Shown here: positions 1-11,590 of the stretch, piece after piece
Layout: each line of letters opens with the position of its first letter
How positions within the stretch are numbered: the first letter of the stretch is position 1
NCBI GenBank assembly: GCA_021186555.1
Contig: JAJKFL010000011.1
Span: 34,480,923 to 34,544,922, forward strand
Direction: 5' to 3'
DNA: 64,000 nt
Source: Reticulitermes speratus
Taxonomy: Eukaryota; Arthropoda; Insecta; Blattodea; Rhinotermitidae
The notes under the pieces: model-generated
The model's database searches: none
Told to the model about the DNA's origin: nothing
Seen by the model: the letters and a program-made list of their open reading frames with translations, nothing else
Position numbers and translations under genes: made by a program

Positions 1-345
1 GTTACGTATTACAAACACAATGAATTCTCACTCTTGGGCACTTTAAAATCCACATCAGGTAACAAAATGTCAATTTACATAAAGATTATCAGTTAACGTG
101 TGGTGTAGAGTATTGAGCAGTAAACAGATTGGAACATATTTTATCTAAGGACGTTTAGCAGTTCATTTTTACACAAATTTTCTGCAAAATAAATTACCTC
201 TCCATTCAAATGACCTGTATAATACGCTCATGAAGTTTGGGAGTTACGTCGTAAACCAACCTGTATATTATACACGGTAAACCTTATATTATGACACGTG
301 TTTCTGAACTCACGTGTCAAATAGCTGCTGAACTTTCCCGCTCTC

Positions 346-470
346 TAAGGACAAGCAATGCTCTGTTTCTGCAGCACCTGTCCGCAGTTTGCACACTGTG
401 AGCGGATAGTGTGGACACTGCCACTGTCTCTGCGGACAGCGCTTTCTGCTCTCTGATCAGCTGCTCCTTG
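346..470. repeat. Possible degenerate inverted-repeat element
   Basis: The two ends are loosely complementary (aaggacaagc at the left, gctgctccttg at the right; ctgtccgcag repeated in inverse orientation inside). This looks like a short palindromic MITE of about 125 bp. No target-site duplication was found. The rest of 1-630 shows no gene or recognisable repeat. Confidence 0.3.
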
Positions 471-630
471 TATAATGCTCCTAGGTAGTAACAAACACAA
501 TTCAAGAGAATTAAAAATATTCTGAAATATAACACATTTCTGATAAGTTTCTGTTAAGGAAAATAGATTTTCAAACAAACAAAGAAGCAGATCTCTCGAA
601 ATGTAGGTAGCTGTAATGAATGGTGTGATC

Positions 631-1170
631 GTAACACGACATAATGATCATCTGCATATCGTAACACGACATAATGATCATCTGCATATCGTAACACGTA
701 ATAATGATCATCTGCATATCGTAACACGACATAATGATCATCTGCATATCGTAACACGACATAATGATCATCTGCATATCGTAACACGTCATAATGATCA
801 TCTGCATATCGTAACACGACATAATGATCATCTGCATATTGTAACACGACATAATGATCATCTGCATATCGTAACACGACATAATGATCATCTGCATATC
901 GTAACACGACATAATGATCATCTGCATATCGTAACACGTCATAATGATCATCTGCATATCGTAACACGACATAATGATCATCTGCATATCGTAACACGTC
1001 ATAATGATCATCTGCATATCGTAACACGTCATAATGATCATCTGCATATCGTAACACGTCATAATGATCATCTGCATATCGTAACACGACATAATGATCA
1101 TCTGCATATCGTAACACGTCATAATGATCATCTGCATATCGTAACACGACATAATGATCATCTGCATATG
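631..1170. repeat. 30-bp minisatellite, 18 units
   Basis: Eighteen head-to-tail copies of a 30-bp unit (gtaacacgacataatgatca plus tctgcatatc) fill exactly 540 bp, differing at only a few positions such as cacgac versus cacgtc. The unit contains the palindrome atgatcat. Because 30 is a multiple of three and the unit lacks stops in several frames, long open frames run through both strands. These frames are a consequence of the repeat, not genes. The high identity points to recent expansion or homogenisation. Confidence 0.97.
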
Positions 1171-1305
1171 ATTAACCACAACATTAGTTTCAATACAGAC
1201 TTCTTCCACTTAACAAAAATACAAAAATACAAAACACAAAAACGAATCTGTTTTCATAAAAGTTACATGTACACTTGTTACAATTGTACAGACGTATTTA
1301 ATTAT

Positions 1306-1430
1306 CCTTGATTTTAGGCTTCCGCCGCGATGTTGATGAAATCTGTGGTCTTCTGGGTTATTACACGGCGTCGTGTGGTAATAATTATCACACGACGCCG
1401 TGTAATAACCCAGAAGGCCACAGATTTCAT
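1306..1430 (-). repeat. Fold-back element, near-perfect 42-bp hairpin (copy a)
   Basis: From 1336 to 1430 the sequence is a hairpin with arms of about 42 bp that differ at one position, around a short AT loop. The left part carries the family tail in reverse orientation (ggcttccgccgcgatg). A 10-bp direct repeat, atttaattat, flanks the unit at 1296-1305 and 1431-1440 and is the likely target-site duplication. The unit belongs with the copies at 12518, 21240 and 39826, which share the CTTCTGGG terminal motif. Confidence 0.8.
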
Positions 1431-1710
1431 ATTTAATTATATTTAAATTGATTAAGCATTAAACCTTTCCGTGTTATGATTAAAATAAATAAATACGAAT
1501 GACGAAATCTTCTGTCGAATTTTATGTGTGATATATTGATTAAAGGAAACTTCTCCTACTAGACAAAGGCAGCTCCAGCTATGGGTCTTGTAGCTTTTAC
1601 GCACCGGAAGTGCAAGTAGGAGCTCAAACATCTAATTGAAAAACACTTTTAAAGAAAATATTCACTATTCAGATTGTCAGTCACTATCTCATAAAACAAT
1701 TCAGTAATTT

Positions 1711-2154
1711 AAAAGTTTTATTACACCAACATATGCACTATATTCTTATAATAATGTCACTCACCCCTACATATGTTTCGGCCTGTTACAGGCCATCTTC
1801 AGGGGGTCAAAGTACTTTAACATAGACTATACTTCTGTTTTAAAAGTTGGTACATCCACTTAAGAGTAAAACAAAATAAAAATGTGGTTCCCAATGGATA
1901 CAACTATCCACTCCTAGGGAATTTGTACATAAAAGATTAAAATTACATATCTGTTGTTATATTTAAAAATTACTGGCAGTCCGGTCTTGTATGTACTATC
2001 ACAGAGCTGTTGCAGCTTTCTGTGTTATGTTGTTACGTGTTGTACCTTGTGTGCTTCATCAGCCGGTGAATGACATTATTTTAAGAATATAGTGCATATA
2101 TTGGTATACTAAAACTTTTAATTAGTAAGAAGATGCGCGGTGAATAAAACGTGA
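1711..2154 (-). mobile_element. Fold-back element with hammerhead-like motif (copy b)
   Basis: Arms of about 55 bp pair between 1711-1765 and 2045-2122. A 13-bp target-site duplication, aattcagtaattt, lies at 1698-1710 and 2155-2167. On the minus strand, 1763-1807 reads as a complete hammerhead-like fold: stem I ACCCC/GGGGU, core CUGAAGA, stem II GGCCUG/CAGGCC, GAAAC, a 3-bp stem III and UA at the expected cleavage site. The right end carries the family tail gcgcggtgaa. No protein is encoded. Such motifs are known in Penelope-like elements and retrozymes; activity here is inferred. Confidence 0.75.
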
Positions 2155-2779
2155 AATTCAGTAATTTGTTCACTTGTGTTCATCTCTGCAACCTCACCTC
2201 GTGTTTCTTCGTTCCATAACTCCACGTAGAAGACACAGGAGGCTCCATTTACACTCCTTACAGATGCGATGATATCAGCACAATCCGGCGCGGAAAATAC
2301 GAAATTCTCCGCACAGTCGCAGAACAAAAGAAAATTAACGCAGTACCAGAAGTTTCGTGTCAATTCCATAGTCTTCACGCACAAGAAAATGCGTAGATTA
2401 GCGTCACGTTACGTCCGAAGCCAGCAGAAATATACCAAATATAAGGCCTAAAACATCCTCATTTGTGATTATATATGTTACTAATGGGTGACGAAAATTT
2501 AATGTAATGAGGCAGTTTAAATATAAAGTAACAGCATGGACACAGAATTTTTTTAAATGCTGACAGTATATAACTTAGTCAAGAATTTCTGCGATTCACA
2601 ATAGCCTGTTTGACGTAAAATATTTGAACATGAATTTAATAATAGCAAATTACTGTTAATATAGGTTTTTATCAAAAGAGACACATCCTGCTATCGACAT
2701 AACGATAGCTATACTAAGAGCAGAGAGTATATAGGGTAAGTTAGTCGTCTTTCAGACTGTTCTGTATGGTTGTGAAATA

Positions 2780-2950
2780 GAAAATTTTGTTTTAAAATTT
2801 AAAAATATAAAATTTGATGGTATTGAATGGATTAATGTGGCCCAAGTTAAAGACCAGTGGCTGCCTCTGGCGAAAAAGGTAATAAAAATTTGGGTTCCGT
2901 AAAATGCACGGAATTTCATGACTATCTGTGTTACTGTTAACTTCACAAGA
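2780..2950 (+). mobile_element. Diverged RTE-like LINE 3' end
   Basis: The plus strand translates to a diverged form of the RTE-like C-terminus (WINVAQVKDQWLPLA then IWVP and a stop), matching the better copies at 5728 and 14185. It is a 5'-truncated old fragment with no visible tail or target-site duplication. Confidence 0.6.
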
Positions 2951-2959
2951 CCGAGCCCC

Positions 2960-4500
2960 CTGCCTTAGATAGTCGCTTAGAATAAAGAATATTAGTTACA
3001 AATATTTGCAGCTGTTTCGTGCGGCCTCACGACACAAGGCCCAAACATAGGGCGGTAATAACGCATAGAAGAACCCGTTCGGGCAGTAGTTTTCCCCAAA
3101 AGTTTCGTAATCAGCAACCAGATTATCGACGACATAATCCAGAAAACACAACATAAATCCTCTTACTATTTTGAACTTGATTTTATGTTTGGCCATGAAG
3201 TTTTCTTTAAACGTTTCGTACTTTTTATAGCTGAAGGGAGTTGATACTTCATTACGTTAAATAAAGAATTTTTAACACAGATAATTTTAAATAATATTCC
3301 TCTCCAGTATTTCTATCTTAATTCGTCTCACGTACTTTTAATTTAATAAAATAAAATATTAATAATTATTACTCTTCTTCAAACGCCAAACCAAACGGAA
3401 CTTTGTCACATCTAGAAGAAATAACAACCCTTTCCGGCGCGACACTGTCATTATATCTGTAGCTTTGAAATATTTTATCCACTGAGGAACTGTCACGTTC
3501 GATTCAGTTGTGTTTGCATAAGCTTCGTAACAAAAACAGCTACAAAAACAACATTCAAAGTTGTTTCCCAAAGAAATATTTAGCTTTATTTACCTTGTCA
3601 AGGATTAAAGCGACAATAACAGTGATTATCCGTAAGGGTAAAGCTGAAAATATTAGACTCAAAACAGCCTGTGTACTTTTCGTGTAGAAAATACAGGTGT
3701 TAATATATTGCAAGACTGATGTTAGGTGTTTCGTGATTGTACGTAACATGCTTGTGTGCTAGACAGTGCAATTATTATTATTATTATTATTATTGCTATT
3801 ATTTGATTAATGATTTGTTATTAATGTAAATCTCGAACTCGGCGCTCTAGTTCGGTAACTGCGACATTTTTAAATCAAGTCATCTAAGTTCTGTCAGGTA
3901 TTGGATTTCTGTCCCAGTACTTGTTTGATATTGTTTTACTACGTATTTGTTTTGTTTTGTTTCTTTAGTGTTTTGTCTTGTGTATTTGTACTGTTTTGTG
4001 TTTTATTTGTGCTTTTGTGCTGGCTTTGTAATTGGCACTTGTGCTGTTAAGTCTGCATGTTAATAAATACCCATTGAATTGAATTATTATTATTATTAAT
4101 ATTAATATACATTAATAAACTAGAATTGAATTGAATTGAATATTAATATTATTATTTGCTACATTTATAATGTATGTGACTCTTGTATAACCCGTACGGT
4201 CACCATCAAAGACGTCATTCTAACAGCTTGATTTCCAACTGCATTTTCACGTAAATTTAGACTAAATTTTCTCCCAATCCGTGAGCATGTCAGGCTTAAT
4301 TCGAATTGTAAACTTTTATTCTACTTTTTATTCTTTATTAATGCTGTATTAACGCTAGTTAGACCCAAACTTAAGTATGCCTCAAATTTGTGGAATTCTG
4401 TAACATCTACAGACGTCAGAAACACATGCAGCGGAATTTCGTAGTCCTGTGTCAAAATCTTCTCTTTTTTCTCATGACCATGTCACGAGGATTTGCTTAA
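2960..4500. other. No gene seen; low-complexity AT-rich DNA
   Basis: AT-rich sequence with (att)n tracts at about 3775-3795 and 4085-4160. Short open frames here lack family resemblance or splice context. Confidence 0.6.
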
Positions 4501-4504
4501 AATG

Positions 4505-4672
4505 TATGAAAGCCATCATCAGAGGGGTCACACAACTGCACGTTTTAAAAGCCGAAACATATGTAGGGGCTCTTTAAACGATTTTAAGGAAACCTTATAT
4601 TGGTTTCTTTAAAATAAAGTGCATTTGGTTGGTGACGAGACATTGATTTAGTGAAAATGCACGGTGAACTTA
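4505..4672 (+). repeat. Rearranged fold-back copy (copy c)
   Basis: The hammerhead-like halves are both present, but the 5' half (gccatcatcag) is inverted relative to the 3' half (gccgaaacatatgtagggg), so no continuous ribozyme fold can form. The unit ends with the family tail atgcacggtga at 4658-4667. It looks like a copy that broke and rejoined within the hairpin. Confidence 0.6.
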
Positions 4673-4679
4673 GAATACA

Positions 4680-5727
4680 ATGCTGCTATGAGTTTATAAT
4701 GTCGATGTAGGTGGTAAATAAACTTACTACTGTACTTTAAGTGATTTATTTTAATGAACATTTATATGTTTTGCATATAATTTACTGATTTTCGTCTAAA
4801 ACAATATTAAGTGTAACATTTCGAATCAAACAGGGCTTTGTCTAAGCACGTTGTGACAAGTGTTTGATCGTAAACAAACACTCACGCATTCGCGTGAATC
4901 TGAATTTCTTCTTGTCAACAGGAGGAAACATGAGACACGAGCAATGTTTGCTGCTGTCGCAACAGATAATTTGTTTACTGGCGACTAACAGTAGGAATTC
5001 ATGACACATTCACCGATATACTGTCCTGGGATATTTGAGACATTCTTTCCCTTTCTTTCTTTCTCTTTCTTTCTTATTCTTATTCAACAATTTTCTCTTT
5101 ACTCTCTTCATTCTGTCTTCACCAACCTCCGTTTCTATTTTCTTCATCCTTAGAGCTTACGCCAAGGAAAGTCACAAAATTCCACCTCTTACACTCGCCA
5201 TGTCAGTCCCTCTACATGCAACATCCTATGAATCACTGAATCAAATTTTATTACATTTAAATTGACAGGTTTTTAAAAGCTGTATTGACTGATTCCGATT
5301 TTGGTTAAAACCAGACAACGTGAGCTGTTTTGCTTGATGAGTTAATTACGTTTCGGCGTGCACCTAACTCGCCAAATCATGTCCTGAATCGATTTTGTAG
5401 GAAAAAAATAAACACACTTTATATTCAAGAATCTTCTGCCGTTGGCGTGACAATTACAGAAAACAGCCAAAGCCCCAGTACAGCTACAGAAGGAATAATT
5501 TTTCATACTTTTCGTTTTGCTCTCTTCCTATCCCTCTTTCTCTCTCGTTGTTCTCAAATGTTTTCTTTTATACTTTACCATATATTATTCTTTGAACACC
5601 TGACGATGTATGAAGTTCAAGGTCGTTCATTTCTACTAATTTCACACCCTTTCAAATTGACTATTATCTATCTTTTGATATTTTTTGCCCCACCAGCTAT
5701 TAAGTTTTCCATGATTTTTTCTTCTTT
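4680..5727. other. No gene seen
   Basis: Pyrimidine-rich and AT-rich DNA. The open frames at 5035-5265 and 5330-5731 are low-complexity, without recognisable domains. Confidence 0.55.
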
Positions 5728-6132
5728 ATGATCTGTACTCCTCACCAAATATTATTTACTTTATAAAATCGAGAAAAATAAGATGGGCAGGGCATGTGGC
5801 ACGTATGGGAGACAGGAGAGGTGCATACATCGTTTTGGTGGGGAGACCTGAGGGCAAGGGAGGACTTGAAAAACCTAGGCTTAGATGGGAGTGTAAATCA
5901 AAATGAATCTTCAAGAAGTGGGATGATGGGCATGGACTAGATTGATCTGGCTCAGGATATCGACTGGTGGAGGGCTCTTGTGAATGCGGTAATGAACGTT
6001 CAAGTTCCATAAGATTCGGGGACTTTCTTGACTAGATGATGACCTGTTAGCTTTTCAGGAAGGTCTCTGCTCCATGGAGTTAGTTAGTTAGTTAGTTAGT
6101 TAGATAATTAGTTAGTTAGTTAGTTAGTTAGT
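5728..6132 (+). mobile_element. RTE-like LINE, 5'-truncated 3' end with (TTAG)n tail
   Basis: The plus strand encodes the familiar C-terminal peptide of an RTE-like reverse transcriptase (RWAGHVARMG followed by LVGRPEGK and later [18 protein letters not shown]), with in-frame stops. It ends in a (ttag)n microsatellite at about 6079-6132. RTE elements characteristically end in short tandem repeats. Everything 5' of the last roughly 100 codons is missing. At least six further 3' ends of this family lie in the window. Confidence 0.88.
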
Positions 6133-7040
6133 CTGCTGAACGTCTTTCAAACTGCCTGCATAAGCATTGGCTCATGTTCTTTATACACCCAATGGGCAAT
6201 TTTGTATAGTAGATGGGATGGAAAAAAGGAGAGTATTATTGGCCAGACCACAATGATATCTACACAGGATAATTCCCTGGTAACCACTATATGCACTAGG
6301 GAAAACACAACACTTAATTCCCAATGACGTCATTCCACATCGATTCGACCTGATATGTTGTCCTGGCGTGTGGCAGGAAATGGAGCATCAGGAGCAGACT
6401 CGTTTCTCCAGAAACATCGCTGTGTTACTTATACTTCACTGCATAATTACTTGTAACAATTTTAATTGACCTTCCTTAATTTTTCTGTATAATTTTCTTT
6501 TTTTTTCCTTGTGTTTTATAATTATTTCTTCGTAATTCTTATATATTTTCTCCTTTCCTATATTCTTTCATGCTTCCGTCTTTTGTACTTCATCGTTTCA
6601 GATTTCCCTTATTCCTTCTTGCATTCTTCCTGCTGTATTTTCATTGCGAGGTTCAGATTTCCGCAATTTTTCATAAGAAAAATGTTGTCCTTGGATATTA
6701 CACTTTGTAGCTCCAAATTAAAAGACCTGTCATTACCTGCTACACAGCTTTAACAGCCAATAAACCCAGAATTCTTAATTTTCCTTCCTTGTTTCATACT
6801 TCTTCTTCTGTCTTTCTTCCTCTTTATATACAGTCTTTTAGGTGTAATATCATCAGCCATATTGGTCGAGATTCTCAAGCTTAATTCGGCTAGTCTGATT
6901 CGTGTGACGTCACTCGTCCCAAAGTTTTCCTCAATCTAACAGACAAATTACGTAATCCGGCCCTTAATTCCTAAAATTTTTAAGTACAAAAGAGGTGTTA
7001 TTTTCTGATGTTACCTAGGATTAATATGACAGTTGTCTGG
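6133..7040. other. No gene seen
   Basis: AT-rich, pyrimidine-rich stretches. The open frame at 6511-6753 is hydrophobic low-complexity sequence with no supporting context. Confidence 0.55.
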
Positions 7041-7043
7041 GAT

Positions 7044-7434
7044 GTAACATCATGTTGACATGTCATCTAACATCATGTTGACATGTCATGGAACATCATG
7101 TTGTCATCTAACATCATGTTGACATGTCATGGAACATCATGTTGTCATCTAGCATCATGTTGACATGTCATGTAACATCATGTTGTCATCTAACATCATG
7201 TTGACATGTCATGTAACATCATGATGTCATCTAACATCATGTTGACATGTCATGTAACATCGTGTTGTCATCTAACATCATGTTGACATGTCAAGTAACA
7301 TCATGTTGTCATCTAACATCATGCTGACATGTCATGTAACATCATGTTGATATCTAACATCATGTTGACATGTCATGTAACATCATGTTGTCATCTAACA
7401 TCATGTTGACATGTCATGTGACATCATGTTGTCT
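7044..7434. repeat. 41-bp minisatellite, about 9-10 units
   Basis: Units of about 41 bp alternate two half-motifs, acatcatgttgacatgtcat and acatcatgttgtcatcta, in direct tandem. acatgt is palindromic and recurs in each unit. Some units are shorter, so the copy number is approximate. Confidence 0.92.
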
Positions 7435-7439
7435 GGTGT

Positions 7440-8020
7440 TAGTCTGGTATTGCTCTTCTAACCTGAAGATGTAGATGATATAGTCCGCGAAAATTTAAGT
7501 AGCTTTCTGCCAAATGACAAATGTAACAATTTATAAGATCTCTCTTGTCGTTCAATTTGTTTATTTATTACCAAATAGTGTCATAAGTAGTTAAAAGGAC
7601 AGTTAAAGAATCAGACATTACACTGCAATATTTAACTATATTAACAGATTTAAAATTTTATCCAATAATTCGGAAAGTGTCAGATTTTTAATGCAGTAGA
7701 CCTATAATTTAATACTATTAAATGTAGCTAATGTAAAAGACTCATTTGGCTGGCTAGTATCAATAAGATAAGCTCAACAACCGAGCAGTATTTTCGAGGG
7801 TTTAGAATTCCTGCTTCTTATCCGGGTTTATATCTTGGCTCTCAAGGCTTATCCTGGTAATATTTTACCGTGCTCTTCCTTATCAATAGCTACCTCGTGT
7901 TAGCAATCCATTGCCTTTTTTTCTTGCATATTATTTCCAAATTACCTTTCGACATTAAATACCTTGAGCTATTTAGAATATCGTTAAAGAGCCTTAAATA
8001 GAGACAACAGTTCTTGAGCA
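7440..8020. other. No gene seen
   Basis: AT-rich intergenic DNA without recognisable coding or repeat structure. Confidence 0.5.
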
Positions 8021-8032
8021 CAGTAAGTGACC

Positions 8033-8320
8033 ATTTAGACTGTGCCATGGCTCAGGCGGTTAGTCCCCGGCCTCTCACCGCGGAGGCCCGGGTTCGATCC
8101 CGGGTCGGTCCATGTGGAATTTGTGGTGCACTAAGTGGCACTGGGACAGGTTTTTCCCCAAGTACTTCGGTCTCCCCCTGTCAATTTCATTCCACCGTTG
8201 CTCCATTAAAATGGAAAAGCATAAAAAACTGATCATTTTTATCATAGGGTTGCAAAATATGCCTTCAAGGCTGCGGTGCGTTCGTAGCATCTGCTGCGGG
8301 GCCCTTTGACAAATAAAAAA
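8033..8320 (+). mobile_element. tRNA-derived SINE, family 2
   Basis: The head contains tRNA-like promoter boxes (ccatggctcaggcggttag as A box, gggttcgatcccgg as B box). The body matches the minus-strand copies at 25048 and 54451, and the end is A-rich. The short direct repeat aagtgacc at both edges (8025-8032 and 8321-8328) fits a target-site duplication. The left duplicate is itself a unit of the 28-bp array that follows, so the SINE landed inside that array. Confidence 0.88.
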
Positions 8321-8815
8321 AAGTGACCTGTTATATGTCCAGAGTTGAAAGTGAAAAGCCACGTGTCTAAAGCAATAACTGAAAGACCATGTGTCCGGGG
8401 CAGTAAGTGACCGGTAATGTGTCCAACGTAGTAATTGACTGGCCATGTGTTCAGGGCAGTAAGTGAACGGTAATGTGTCCAACGTAGTAATTTACCGGCC
8501 ATGTGTCCAGGGCAGGAAGTGACCGGTAGTGTGTCCAAAGTAGTAAGTGAACGGCTATGTGTCCATGGCAGTAAGTGACCGGCAGTGTGTCCAACGCACT
8601 AAGTGACAGACCATGTATCCAGGGCAGTAAGTGACCGGCAATGTGTCCAACGTAGTAAGTACAGGCCATGTGTCCAGGGTAGTAAGTGACCGGCAGTGTG
8701 TCCAACGCACTAAGTGACAAACCATGTATCCAGGACAGTAAATGACCGGTAATGTGTCCAACGTAGTGACAGGCCATGTGTCCAACGTAATAATTGACTG
8801 GCCATGTATCCAATT
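8321..8815. repeat. 28-bp minisatellite (56-bp higher-order), about 17 units
   Basis: Imperfect units of about 28 bp (gtaagtgaccggtaatgtgt then ccaacgta, or the variant ending ccagggca) alternate, giving a 56-bp period. Open frames on the minus strand with repeated HIGH/LDTWPV-like peptides are products of the repeat and are not annotated as genes. Confidence 0.92.
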
Positions 8816-9546
8816 CACTGGAACTCATTCCGTAGTTCAAGTATTCAGAGTATAGGCCTTGAATTTCCGAGGTGCTGGAAACATCGACGGGGCAATCCGA
8901 CCGGCTGGCGATCGATCGGTATTCACGCCGACGTAGTGAAGTGCAGAGGCACCACGAAGCGTGTGACACACTGCGAGGCAGAAACTGTGTCACTGGTGAG
9001 ACTGAGGATGCTGCCATGTCACGAAGGAGGATTTGGGTGAGTGTTAATACACGCTGTTATTTATTTTGTTGTAGCCGATACAGAAAGCTTCACTTACCTC
9101 CTTACAGCATAAAACAGTTCTACGGGCAGTTAAGTCTGTTCGGTGCTACACACGAGTTACCTTCTTCAAAAGCAGGTCTTATTTATAGGACTGGGTTATC
9201 TGATGTCTGAGAATATTAGTAACAAATATAAAAATTTTACATTAAGGAAAGTTTTATGTTTTCAAAGGTCTATTGCCAAACAGTATTTCAGAAGCCTAAA
9301 ATATTATATTATTCATGCTGTCAGTCCACAAGTTTATGACCTCCGCCATGATGAAATTTAAAATTAGGCGTTGGATTGTTCTATGTCAAAAGTTTTATAA
9401 TAATAATTTTCGTAAAATAATTCAGACTTTTAAAAAATTAGTATCGGAAAGTATGAAAGGAATATATTGCTACGCTATGACCCTATGATTTCGTAACGGA
9501 AAGACAGTATGCCTAATAATAAATGTCATAAGTGTATATTTTATTA

Positions 9547-9850
9547 AATTAAACAGATAGACCAACTAATGCACTATTTGACCACTTTAATGTATTGTCT
9601 TTCTTATACACCCTACACGTGTTTCGGACCTAGGTCCATCTTCAGGGGGTCTCAGTATTGTTAAAACTACTAAAACAAGCACATATTAGTAGTTTTAACA
9701 ATACTGAGACCCCCTGAAGATGGACGTAGGTCCGAAACACGTGTAAGGTGTATAAGAAAGACACTACATTAAAGTGGTCAAATAGTGCATTAGTTGGTCT
9801 ATTTATTTAATTTGATTCATAGAAATGCACGGTGATAACAGTGTGAAATT
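9547..9850 (+). mobile_element. Fold-back element with paired hammerhead-like motifs (copy d)
   Basis: Arms of about 110 bp mirror each other around 9680. The 14-bp direct repeat tgtatattttatta at 9533-9546 and 9851-9864 is the target-site duplication. Each arm holds a CTGAAGA...GAAAC core (minus 9611-9650, plus 9709-9750) with stem II GGAC/GUCC. Stem I is only about 3 bp in the left copy and is mispaired in the right copy. The plus-strand end is the family tail atgcacggtga. Confidence 0.82.
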
Positions 9851-9865
9851 TGTATATTTTATTAG

Positions 9866-9945
9866 TTCATCAATCAGAGCCAACAAGCTGTAAATTACAA
9901 GTAACAACGTGTACGTAATATAACTTGTTGGCTGTGATTTATGAA
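9866..9945. repeat. 22-bp inverted repeat upstream of the GPCR
   Basis: ttcatcaatcagagccaaca at the left pairs with the mirror segment ending at 9945, with two mismatches over 22 bp and a 36-bp loop. It could be a small MITE or a cruciform near the receptor promoter. No target-site duplication was found. Confidence 0.5.
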
Positions 9946-10042
9946 ATAATAAAACATACACTTATGATTAGTGCACCAACTGGGATGTCTCGCATTAAGA
10001 GTAAGTGTCATGCCTGTCAACTTTCAATTTCACTACTTGCAG

Positions 10043-11590
10043 ATGACAGAAGGCTTCTTCTGTTTCCTTGTAATGGTTGTGACATCCGCAAATTCGCAGC
10101 CAGCAAACATAACCTGCAAGTTCACAACCACAGGCGACATATGTTGTCCTGACCTACGACAACAAGAAGGACTCGCCTTACGCGAGGAAGCCAGGATCTT
10201 CGCACAGTGTCTTATCAACAATACACAACAATTAGATGCTGGAGATTTCACCAACGATACAGAAGACGTTGCTTCGGACCTGTTAGAAAACTTCAAATGT
10301 TTATTGAGTGTCATGAAGACGGACCAGCCTCAAACTGACAAACATGAAAATAAGGATAAATTAAAAGATTATTTACACGATTATGAATTATATGAAAGGT
10401 TTCTTCACATGCATGAAATTTTCAACAAATTCAACTGTCTTGTATGTTTTGATGCCAATTTTGGTAATATTTTAATATTTAGATACAATAACACTTATTG
10501 TGATAAGCAGTGTAGGTATAATGCATCTGACGCTCAGAGAATTTGCGAGAAATTTTTCGACGAATTAAAACATGAACGGTATATTAAATGTTGTGTAAAC
10601 GTGACAGACTCTTTGGAACATAGTTGCGTTGAAATAATTCTAGTCGTTAATAACTGTGATACGGACTCAAAAACACAGACAAAAATATTTCCACTTATAC
10701 CTACAGCACTGAAATCAAAAGGGGAAGATACATATTTTGGAATTCCTTTCCGCGAAATCGGTGGTACTTCTGGTTTCGTCGTACTCGCCTCTATTTACAT
10801 CATAGGACTCGTTTTAAATTGTATACTTATCAGAATCTTTATAAGACACGACGAAATGCGTAAGGACAGCAAACTGATTATCATAAACATCGCAGTCGCT
10901 GACATGTTGAACCTGATACTGCACAGTCCACCGATTGACACCTTCCTGGTGAATTCAATACATTCTCCTCTTTCAGTGACTTATGTTTTCTACATGATAG
11001 TAGGTCTCAATATCTACTCTGTTATGATGTTTAGCTGTCACATTTATCTGACAGTACTTCCGATTAAGAACCGTCGTAATTCCGGTTGCAATTTTTTGAC
11101 ACGTTACAGGCCACACGCGCATGCGCTTTCAGCCGCGCTATTGGCGTGTTTAGTGCCAGTACCGTTAATATCCGTGATAGAGGAATACTACAGGTGTCCT
11201 TATACGTGCTCATAGCTTACTGCGCTGTGCCACTCTGTTGTTCGACTCTCTTTTCTGTAGGAACTTCCTTACAGTTGGGATCCTGTGTCCAGAGTGTCCA
11301 CTGTGGATCCACTGACCACGAGAATCTCAGAGGCACAAGGTCGAAGAGTGCCAACACTTTAGTGGCCCTGATAGTTGTCTCTGCTGTCAGCTATGTCCCA
11401 TATTTCTGTCTTCCTTTCATACCACCCTATATAGGGGAACATTCCGACTATCATCCATTCCTGATTCCATGGGTTTTTGTTTGGATCAACTCGTTTATGA
11501 ACCCAATTGCTCTGTATGTTGCCAACAGGAATTTTAGATATTACTTCAATACGTATGTATGCTTTTGTTGCTGTGCTGGAAGAGAATAAT
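10043..11590 (+). CDS. Class A GPCR, bombesin/endothelin/CCHamide-receptor-like, with one frame interruption
   Basis: This looks like a peptide-type rhodopsin-family receptor. The chosen start at 10043 gives a signal peptide (MTEGFFCFLVMVVTSANS). About 215 ectodomain residues follow, rich in cysteine and N-glycosylation sites. TM1 holds a GLVLN motif and TM2 holds NIAVAD with the conserved Asp. After TM3 the usual DRY is HIY. The reading frame shifts by one base near 11200, just before TM5, so the second half (TM5-TM7) runs in another frame to 11590. TM7 carries NSFMNPIALY then NRNFRYYF, close to bombesin, endothelin and CCHamide receptors. TM6 has SYVP where CWxP is usual, and no cysteine is seen at the TM3 start. 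There are no introns. A young pseudogene, a sequencing indel or an undetected tiny intron would each explain the shift. AATAAA lies at 12016-12021. The ligand is unknown. Confidence 0.75.

Noticed and set aside
554-1311. Long open frames on both strands with VTRHNDHLHI- or YADDHYDVLR-like repeats
   Set aside because: They run through a 30-bp tandem array; the period is a multiple of three, so absence of stops is automatic. No start context or family match.
4505-4570. A hammerhead ribozyme at copy c
   Set aside because: The two halves are in opposite orientation, so no single strand contains a full core.
8075-9017. Overlapping minus-strand open frames rich in GHITGH/LDTWPV
   Set aside because: By-products of the 28-bp array and the adjacent SINE.
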